This document shows positions 1 through 5,009 of a stretch of DNA of 6,074 nt, in pieces (position 1 is the first letter of the stretch; each line of letters begins with the position of its first letter). The position numbers and the translations under genes were made by a program. The notes under the pieces are model-generated. The model saw only the letters and a program-made list of their open reading frames with translations. It was not told where the DNA came from and did not search any database. Origin of the DNA: Euryarchaeota archaeon UBA226 (lineage in GTDB: Archaea; Thermoplasmatota; Poseidoniia; Poseidoniales; Poseidoniaceae); contig DAWL01000169.1 of the NCBI GenBank assembly GCA_002505935.1, positions 2,721 to 8,794 of the forward strand, read 5' to 3'.

Positions 1-1640
1 CCGTCGCTCATGCTAATCGAGAACTTATCTGGCTTATCTTCATCATCGATATCACCCCAGAATTGCAACGTGATTTCGAGGTCGAGAACGAATCGGTCGT
101 ACTTGGATGTGACAATATCATCAAAGTTGAATTCTATCGAATCGGAACTTCCCCATTGGCGACCGTCTTCATCATCTTCTTCATCCCCGTAGTCAGGCCA
201 ATATGCCCAGTCATCTCCGAACGATGCATCTTCAATCCACTCTCCGAATGCTTCCAATGCTGGAATCAAATCACTATCTTCAATTTTGCCAGCAGCATCA
301 AGAACATGACCAAGAATATCTTCTGGTAAGGAATTGAAATTGTCGAAGGCGTCATTGACCCAGTTGTTCCCACTGGCCATCTGTGCGGTCCAAGCCTGTC
401 CTTCTGGAGTTTCCAAGAGTTTCTCATACTGCCAGATGATGTTGTCAGGTATGTCATCCCCATTGGTATCCTGCATATCCGTTTCTCCATCTAGATACTC
501 CGCCATCTCAGCCCAGCGAACCAACAACTTTTGGAAACCCGTCATCGAATCGAAATCCCCTTCCATCAATGGAGTAACATAGGCTTCCAAGGCATTGGCT
601 ATTGCCTCTGGATGAATCGAGACCGATAGCAGAGCGATGTTGTGCATGATCGTCTGAATCGACTCGAATGGCTTGCGGTTGTTCAGTAGGTCATCGAGTG
701 CATTTTCCATAGCATTCCACTCATCGCTTCCCAACATAGCATTGTAAGCAGCCTCGAAATCTCCAGTTCCTTCGAAGCGGGTGAAGTTCTCAATTGGGTC
801 AAAGGCTTGTAGATATTCTACGACCTCATCGAAATCGTCGAAACTGCGAGGCAATGGGAAATCATGTAGATAGGTCAACAACCCTTGAACAAGTGCTACA
901 GACGCATCTGCATCGTCTGAATCAAGGAAATCTATCAATGCCTCAAGGAAATTTGCTCCAGCACTCATGTCATATTGATCATGACCAGCTGAGATCATCC
1001 CATCCCACAGAGATTGTGCATCTCCTTCGCTGGCAGTATCAACAAAGTTAGACCAGCCTCCATGGTTGTCGACAATCAATTTCAAAGATTCGAACTCCCA
1101 TGAAATGTCATCAGCAGGGCTTATTTCTTGCCAAGTATCATCCAACGCTACGAATACTTTCTCGACTTCATTGCGCAATACATTGGATAATTGCGTTGCA
1201 TCATCAACTGCCCTCAGGCAACATCCATCCTCAGCGATGATTCGGGCACCATAAACTCCTCCAAGAGCATTCACTGGAATAGTATAGACTCCATCCCAAG
1301 TCATAGTGTTCGCATCTTCTTCATGAGCCCCTGAACGCTGCAAAGAAACCATATCGATTACGGTTCCATCCTGAGGAATGCTGACTGAATCGATTATTTC
1401 CACAGGATCGATATCATATTTCAGAATCTCCGCAGTTACCAGTGTGCTATCGCTATGTCCTCTAGTCAAAGCGGATATCTCCACTTCTGAACCAACACTA
1501 GCGAACTTGGTCACCACGTATCCATCTACACTCAAATATTCATTTCCATTAGTATCGTTAGGAGCAGGAATCTCGGCGACTCCAACCGAGAGGGACATGC
1601 TCAACATCAACAAAACTGCAATAATCGCACCGCGCTTCAT
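1..1640 (-). CDS. Large acidic exported protein of unknown function, N-terminal 546 residues (3' end beyond left edge)
   Basis: An uninterrupted reading frame starts at the ATG at 1640-1638 and continues through position 1 without a stop, so the C-terminus lies outside the window. Residues 1-22 form a Sec-type signal peptide: MKR, then a hydrophobic core AIIAVLLML, then likely cleavage after VGVA. Residues 35-137 look beta-rich and Ig-like. From about residue 180 to 475 the chain looks mainly helical, with repeated short amphipathic segments rich in Asp, Glu, Trp and Phe. Two Asp-rich loops resemble calcium-binding thrombospondin-3-type loops: DTNGDDIPD at 391-399 and DIDDEDKPD at 530-538. 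Seven consecutive acidic residues occupy 486-492. The only cysteines seen are a vicinal pair at 140-141. Sequons are N28-D-T and N285-F-T. The start is supported by a GAGGG ribosome binding site 6 bases upstream. The protein is probably secreted or surface-anchored; any C-terminal anchor would be off the edge. I do not recognise the family. The reading frame is secure; function is unknown. Confidence 0.85.
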   Translation of the reverse strand, partial: MKRGAIIAVLLMLSMSLSVGVAEIPAPNDTNGNEYLSVDGYVVTKFASVGSEVEISALTRGHSDSTLVTAEILKYDIDPVEIIDSVSIPQDGTVIDMVSLQRSGAHEEDANTMTWDGVYTIPVNALGGVYGARIIAEDGCCLRAVDDATQLSNVLRNEVEKVFVALDDTWQEISPADDISWEFESLKLIVDNHGGWSNFVDTASEGDAQSLWDGMISAGHDQYDMSAGANFLEALIDFLDSDDADASVALVQGLLTYLHDFPLPRSFDDFDEVVEYLQAFDPIENFTRFEGTGDFEAAYNAMLGSDEWNAMENALDDLLNNRKPFESIQTIMHNIALLSVSIHPEAIANALEAYVTPLMEGDFDSMTGFQKLLVRWAEMAEYLDGETDMQDTNGDDIPDNIIWQYEKLLETPEGQAWTAQMASGNNWVNDAFDNFNSLPEDILGHVLDAAGKIEDSDLIPALEAFGEWIEDASFGDDWAYWPDYGDEEDDEDGRQWGSSDSIEFNFDDIVTSKYDRFVLDLEITLQFWGDIDDEDKPDKFSISMSD

Positions 1641-1646
1641 GCTTTA

Positions 1647-1651
1647 CCCTC
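1647..1651 (-). promoter_or_regulatory. Ribosome binding site for the acidic exported protein
   Basis: On the minus strand GAGGG lies 6 bases before the ATG at 1640, within TTTGAGGGTAAAGCATG. It can pair with the CCTCC-type end of 16S rRNA and fixes the start codon. It is the only clear Shine-Dalgarno-like site before any start in this window. An AT-rich CATACATAG at 1669-1661, 20 bases before the ATG, could contribute to the promoter, but it is too close to the start for an archaeal TATA box serving a transcript that includes this RBS, so I do not assign it. Confidence 0.55.
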
Positions 1652-1690
1652 AAAGAACTGCTATGTATGCCTATCGCCAACATAATTCAG

Positions 1691-1722
1691 AAAAAAAAAC
1701 TCAGATTCAGCCCTACGGGCTG
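1691..1722 (-). terminator. Hairpin plus T9 terminator after the six-cysteine exported protein
   Basis: Reading the minus strand, the gene's TAA stop (1730-1728) is followed 5 bases later by CAGCCC-GTA-GGGCTG (1722-1708), a perfect 6-base-pair stem with a 3-base loop. Eight bases on comes a run of nine T (1699-1691). Archaeal RNA polymerase stops mainly at T tracts, with or without a hairpin, and here both are present, although the gap between stem and T run is longer than in a typical bacterial intrinsic terminator. The position separates transcription of the two exported-protein genes. Confidence 0.7.
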
Positions 1723-1727
1723 TCAAT

Positions 1728-2771
1728 TTACAATTGAAGATGAATAGCAGATTTCAACTCGCCATTCTTTCCTATGATGTTTGCACAAGTGCCATCAGAA
1801 TACTCTAACTCACTCCAAACGCCATCTTGAACAGCCAACGACATTCCACTAAGTCCCATTCCTTCGAACAAACTCAATACTGGAGATATCGAAACACCTC
1901 CCTCACCTTCGATACCCCATGCCTTCATCGAATCAATCTCATCGACCTCAATGAGGCAAGTCATTTGCTCGACTTGTGGTTCTTCTTCAAGGCCCAAGAC
2001 CTGTCTGAAAGTGTCAAACCTCTGTGGTTCATCAGTTCCGTTGTATGTGTAATTTGAAGATACCCAGCCACTCTCTTGTTGCACCTTCACCGGCTTCCTA
2101 ACTTCTACCAATTCAGATATCAGATCGATATGCGAAGAAGAATCTCGATTGCAAGCGTGAGCCTGAGGGAGGCAGCCTTGAATTTTCAACAAGTCTTGTG
2201 ATAGAGTTTCAACCAAAATCCATGGCCCTGTTCTAGTTTCCATTCCCCTATCGGTTGAAAGAAAAGACGCTTGATAACCCCCTGGACTCCAACGCGCAGG
2301 TTCATGCAATTGCAATATCTGTAGATTCACCGATTCTCCCCCTGCCATCCAAGCAATACTCAACCACTCCCTGTATACCATATCTTCAGAGATGAATTCC
2401 TGCAAGTGGATAATCTCAACTTTAGCCTCAACTCTTCCCATACCCCCTGGGCCACCAGTGATTTCAGTAATCAGAATTGTACCATTCAATCGAACTCCTT
2501 CTGGAGAAGATTGGCAATCTTCGCAATTTGTACTAACAACCTTCTGAACATCCAGTTCCAATGACAGCAATGCCCCAGGATTGTATTCTTGCAACCCTAC
2601 AGCGTCCATTGAGGAGCGGGTTGCAAGTTCTATTGTTCCCGAGATGTGTGAAACTTCCATCTCAACTTCTTCCGCATTCGAATAATCAAAACTGAGAAAT
2701 AATGTGGAGGATGCAACCAAAATTAGTACCGCTGTTTCAAAGATTCGACGGGATGAAATCTGTCGGCCCAC
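1728..2771 (-). CDS. Exported six-cysteine protein of unknown function
   Basis: The 347-residue product begins at a GTG codon (2771-2769). The frame upstream is closed by a TAG and contains no ATG, GTG or TTG before it, and starting later would remove the signal sequence, so the GTG is the best start. Residues 11-28 are hydrophobic (AVLILVASSTLFLSF) after a basic N-terminus, followed by SNA and an acidic stretch, which fits Sec export with cleavage near residue 33. The mature part looks beta-rich. Six cysteines (C83, C86, C200, C207, C272, C329) could form three disulfides; the first two make a CEDC motif. Sequons at N96, N240 and N244 are possible N-glycosylation sites. No transmembrane segment follows the signal and no catalytic motif is recognisable. 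The gene lies 71 bases downstream of the GT2 gene in the same direction, so co-transcription is possible, and a terminator follows it. The reading frame is secure; the family is not recognised. Confidence 0.85.
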   Translation of the reverse strand: MGRQISSRRIFETAVLILVASSTLFLSFDYSNAEEVEMEVSHISGTIELATRSSMDAVGLQEYNPGALLSLELDVQKVVSTNCEDCQSSPEGVRLNGTILITEITGGPGGMGRVEAKVEIIHLQEFISEDMVYREWLSIAWMAGGESVNLQILQLHEPARWSPGGYQASFLSTDRGMETRTGPWILVETLSQDLLKIQGCLPQAHACNRDSSSHIDLISELVEVRKPVKVQQESGWVSSNYTYNGTDEPQRFDTFRQVLGLEEEPQVEQMTCLIEVDEIDSMKAWGIEGEGGVSISPVLSLFEGMGLSGMSLAVQDGVWSELEYSDGTCANIIGKNGELKSAIHLQL

Positions 2772-2842
2772 AAACTTGCCAAGTGATATTGTTTCAAGAT
2801 TCTATCCCGCAACTGTAGGCGTTGATAGCAATTCGATTAATC
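2772..2842 (-). promoter_or_regulatory. Short spacer with possible promoter for the six-cysteine protein
   Basis: This 71-base gap separates the GT2 stop (TAG, 2845-2843) from the GTG start at 2771. The start has no Shine-Dalgarno sequence: the bases before it read GGCAAGTTTGTG. An AT-rich TTGAAACAATATC (2797-2785) ends 13 bases before the start and could be a promoter element for a transcript with little or no leader. There is no hairpin or T run that would end the GT2 transcript, so read-through from GT2 is equally possible. Confidence 0.25.
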
Positions 2843-3607
2843 CTAAACAACATCGCCATTGATGGAGTCCGGATTATCATCCAATGGACCCCATGGGGTT
2901 CTGGTTCTATTCAAACCAATTCGCTTGAAGTAAAGGAATCGCAGATTCTTCCAGCCATCTCCCCAAGTGTGAATGACCGCTTCTCCCACTCGCTCTCGAT
3001 AAGGTACTGCAACTTCGATGGCCTTCTTCTTGCCCAATACCTTGCGTGCTAGAATCTTCATCTCTTGGGATAGCGGCATTCCATCGTTGGTAGGACGCAT
3101 CTTCGGATTATCCATTATCGACTTGCGAAATACCCACATTCCTGATTGTGAATCCTTGATTCCATACCAGTAAAGCATTCTTGCAGTGAAAGATAGAACC
3201 CAATTTCCAAAGCCATGCAATCCTGACATGGAACCCTCCTCGGCCTTGGTCAATCGGTCACAGGTGATGAAATCTAGATCCTCCTCGATAAGTCTGGTCA
3301 CCAAGGCTGGAACTTCTTCAGCGGGGTATGTACAATCCGCATCCATAGTCACGATGTAATCTCCCTTGGCAATGGCAAATCCAGTTCGGTATGCTCTACC
3401 ATATCCCTTACGTGGTTCAACGTGTACCCTCGCACCCTTCTCCAAAGCAATTTCTCGGGTCTTGTCCTTGGACTGACCGTCCACGATTAGAATTTCTAAC
3501 TCCTCACACCAACCAGTAGGAATCGAATCGATGGTCAAACCGACCGCGGCCTCCTCATTGTATGTAGGAAGAATGACGGTCACCGAGATTGGTAGGACTT
3601 CAGCCAT
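2843..3607 (-). CDS. GT2 glycosyltransferase, dolichyl-phosphate mannose/glucose synthase-like
   Basis: This 254-residue GT-A fold enzyme probably transfers a sugar from a nucleotide-sugar donor (GDP-mannose or UDP-glucose) to a polyprenyl phosphate on the cytoplasmic face of the membrane. Family signatures appear in order: ILPTYNEE at 12-19 (nucleotide-binding strand and loop), VDGQSKDKT at 42-50, RKGYGRAYRTG at 66-76, the metal-binding DAD of MDADCTYP at 89-91, DSQSGMWVFRK at 152-162 and VPYRERVGE at 201-209. The chain ends in a short polar tail, so it lacks the C-terminal transmembrane helices found in some relatives and is likely soluble or peripheral. The ATG at 3607 is the only ATG, GTG or TTG between the upstream in-frame TGA and the conserved core. 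No Shine-Dalgarno site precedes it. It is divergent from a GT4 gene. The sugar donor and lipid acceptor cannot be told from sequence; another GT2 role in envelope glycan synthesis is possible. Confidence 0.9.
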   Translation of the reverse strand: MAEVLPISVTVILPTYNEEAAVGLTIDSIPTGWCEELEILIVDGQSKDKTREIALEKGARVHVEPRKGYGRAYRTGFAIAKGDYIVTMDADCTYPAEEVPALVTRLIEEDLDFITCDRLTKAEEGSMSGLHGFGNWVLSFTARMLYWYGIKDSQSGMWVFRKSIMDNPKMRPTNDGMPLSQEMKILARKVLGKKKAIEVAVPYRERVGEAVIHTWGDGWKNLRFLYFKRIGLNRTRTPWGPLDDNPDSINGDVV

Positions 3608-3647
3608 AGCAACGACACGGCCAGCCGGCAGGGGTCTTTCAAACCTC

Positions 3648-3712
3648 CCAATCGCTGAATTGATTCAATTTCCGAATCAATACCTCGCAATCCACTCTTG
3701 CCAATCGTTGAA
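3648..3712 (+). repeat. Imperfect 12-base direct repeat in the divergent promoter
   Basis: CCAATCGCTGAA (3648-3659) recurs as CCAATCGTTGAA (3701-3712), matching at 11 of 12 positions. The starts are 53 bases apart, close to five turns of B-form DNA, so proteins bound at both copies would sit on the same helix face. The second copy contains the TTGAAA that lies 30 bases before the GT4 start. This could be a pair of regulator sites, or chance in a short AT-rich spacer. Confidence 0.4.
3658..3680. repeat. Palindrome and inverted repeat, candidate operator
   Basis: AATTGATTCAATT (3658-3670) is a perfect odd palindrome with six-base arms. Its TTGATTC half (3660-3666) also pairs with GAATCAA (3674-3680) across a 7-base spacer, giving two alternative dyads. 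It lies about 50 bases from the GT2 start and about 63 bases from the GT4 start, near the middle of the divergent region. This is a typical place for a dimeric regulator controlling both genes. Binding is inferred only from symmetry. Confidence 0.4.
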
Positions 3713-3743
3713 ATCATGTTCCACGTCCCATCGGGCGGACAAC

Positions 3744-5009
3744 ATGCACGTTGCGCTGATTTCGGGTGAGTATCCCCCACGCTGGGGAGGAATCGGTAGT
3801 GTCTCCTATCACCTTGCAGGACAATTGGCGAAAAGAGGACACAAAGTGACCGTCATTACCCGCCGAAACAGGGCCAGCAAAGCCCCAGTTCAACAAGGCG
3901 TTGATGTGATTGAGGTAGGGTGGGCTCCAATTCCAATGCAATTCACCCGTTCCTACGGAAGAAAGGCTCTCAAAGCACTCAAGGAACTGCATCGCAAACA
4001 AAGAGTGGATGTGGTACATCTACTGTTACCATTGGTCTCTTGGAACAGAGCGCAATACAGGAAAGTTGTACGAGAAGTGGCTCCAGTCATATCCAGTCTG
4101 AACGGGTCTTGGCTTGGTGAACGAGAGGGAATGAAGTTGGCAGCGCGCCACCGCGAGGCTGCCACCTGGAAGAATCCAAATGATCTGGCCATCCTACTCA
4201 GTGGCGGATGGTTTTCAAGATTTGAACGTGCAGGTATTCATGAAAGCAACCTTTGCGTTGCAATCTCGCAATCAACCAAAGAGGAATTCATCAAACGATA
4301 TCGTCCGCCAAAAGATTGGCGTTGTGAAGTCATACTATGGGGAATCGACGAGGAGGTATTCCATCCTCTAGACAGGGATAATGAGGAGATGCAATTACAA
4401 CACGAAGAAATTCGCAGGAAATATGGAGCCGATGATGAGGCTGCCTTATCTGGAGAGCCGGATACCAAGACTCCTTTGTTGCTAGCAGTAGGAAGGTTGG
4501 TTGCGCGCAAGGGGTATCGTTCACTATTGAAGGCCATGCCAGCGATTCTAGAAAAGAATCCGAGCGCCAAACTAGTCATCGTTGGTAGAGGACACATGCG
4601 CAAGACTTTGCTCAAACAAGCAAAGAGTCTAGGAATTTCAGAATCTGTATTCATAGAATCAAGTCTTTCCTTTGAAGAATTGGCACAACTGTATCGTAGC
4701 TGTGACCTAGTCATCTATCCCTCGTACTACGAAGGTCAAGGTTTGATTCCTCTAGAGGCTATGGCGAGTGGCAGTGCGGTTGTCACGGTTGATCACGGCC
4801 CACTTCCCGAGATGGTTGATTCGAGTGTTGGTTCCCTATTCAAGATGGGAGACTCCGATGACCTTGCGGCCAAAGTCAACGAAGAACTCGGAGAATCCCA
4901 ACTAAGGAGAGTCAAGGGATTATCCGGCCGAGATAAGGTTCTCGGATTGTTCACGCATAGCCATACTGCTAGCGCTTACGAAAAATTGTACGAAGAAATA
5001 CGCTCATAA
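3744..5009 (+). CDS. GT4-family glycosyltransferase (GT-B fold)
   Basis: This 421-residue retaining glycosyltransferase probably adds a sugar from a nucleotide-sugar donor to a glycan or lipid-linked acceptor at the inner face of the membrane. The N-terminal domain opens with MHVALISGEYPP and the glycine-rich acceptor-side loop GGIGSV (15-20), followed by a HLAGQLAKRGHKVTVIT helix and strand. The C-terminal donor domain begins near residue 244 with LLLAVGRLVARKG, where R251 and K256 fit the diphosphate-binding positions. It continues with LVIVGRG (277-283) and YPSYYEGQGLIPLEAMASG (325-343), which carries the EX7E pair E330 and E338. Length is normal for the family. The frame is open upstream to 3531, but that part would run antisense to the conserved GT2 start and has no GT similarity, so the ATG at 3744, directly before the first beta strand, is chosen. 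No Shine-Dalgarno site is seen. Donor and acceptor are unknown. Confidence 0.9.
   Translation: MHVALISGEYPPRWGGIGSVSYHLAGQLAKRGHKVTVITRRNRASKAPVQQGVDVIEVGWAPIPMQFTRSYGRKALKALKELHRKQRVDVVHLLLPLVSWNRAQYRKVVREVAPVISSLNGSWLGEREGMKLAARHREAATWKNPNDLAILLSGGWFSRFERAGIHESNLCVAISQSTKEEFIKRYRPPKDWRCEVILWGIDEEVFHPLDRDNEEMQLQHEEIRRKYGADDEAALSGEPDTKTPLLLAVGRLVARKGYRSLLKAMPAILEKNPSAKLVIVGRGHMRKTLLKQAKSLGISESVFIESSLSFEELAQLYRSCDLVIYPSYYEGQGLIPLEAMASGSAVVTVDHGPLPEMVDSSVGSLFKMGDSDDLAAKVNEELGESQLRRVKGLSGRDKVLGLFTHSHTASAYEKLYEEIRS
5004..5009. other. Tail-to-tail overlap of GT4 and uvrC stop regions
   Basis: The plus-strand GT4 gene ends in TAA at 5007-5009 and the minus-strand uvrC ends in TGA at 5006-5004, so the two convergent genes share six bases. 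No terminator hairpin or long T run can fit between them, so each transcript must extend into the other gene as antisense RNA. Confidence 0.9.

Larger units (their letters stand above)
3608..3743. promoter_or_regulatory. Divergent promoter region between the two glycosyltransferase genes
   Basis: These 136 bases must hold the promoters for both the leftward GT2 and the rightward GT4 genes. Neither start has a good Shine-Dalgarno site (CGTTGCTATG and GGACAACATG), which fits short-leader or leaderless transcripts. A TTGAAA hexamer lies 29 bases before the GT2 ATG (3642-3637, minus) and another 30 bases before the GT4 ATG (3708-3713, plus). The centre holds a palindrome and an imperfect direct repeat, listed separately. 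The role as promoter region follows from gene orientation; the precise elements are inferred. Confidence 0.6.

Noticed and set aside
165..185. Short tandem repeat of CATCTT-type triplets
   Set aside because: It is simply the coding sequence for the acidic run at residues 486-492 and shows no exact repeat unit.
540..680. Recurrent ATCGAATCGA-like words in the acidic protein gene, as possible regulatory repeats
   Set aside because: They arise from frequent Phe-Asp-Ser/Ile-Asp codons in the same frame and show no regular spacing.
1378..1737. Plus-strand frame of 119 codons
   Set aside because: It lies antisense to the signal peptide and N-terminal domain of the acidic exported protein and across the terminator; its product is low-complexity and Ser/Thr-rich without any motif.
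3531..3743. Upstream extension of the GT4 reading frame by 71 codons
   Set aside because: It runs antisense through the conserved N-terminus of the GT2 gene, has no GT-B features, and the GT4 fold begins exactly at the ATG at 3744.
4238..4714. Minus-strand frame of 158 codons inside the GT4 gene
   Set aside because: The plus strand encodes conserved GT4 motifs over the same bases; the antisense product is Ser-rich and unremarkable.
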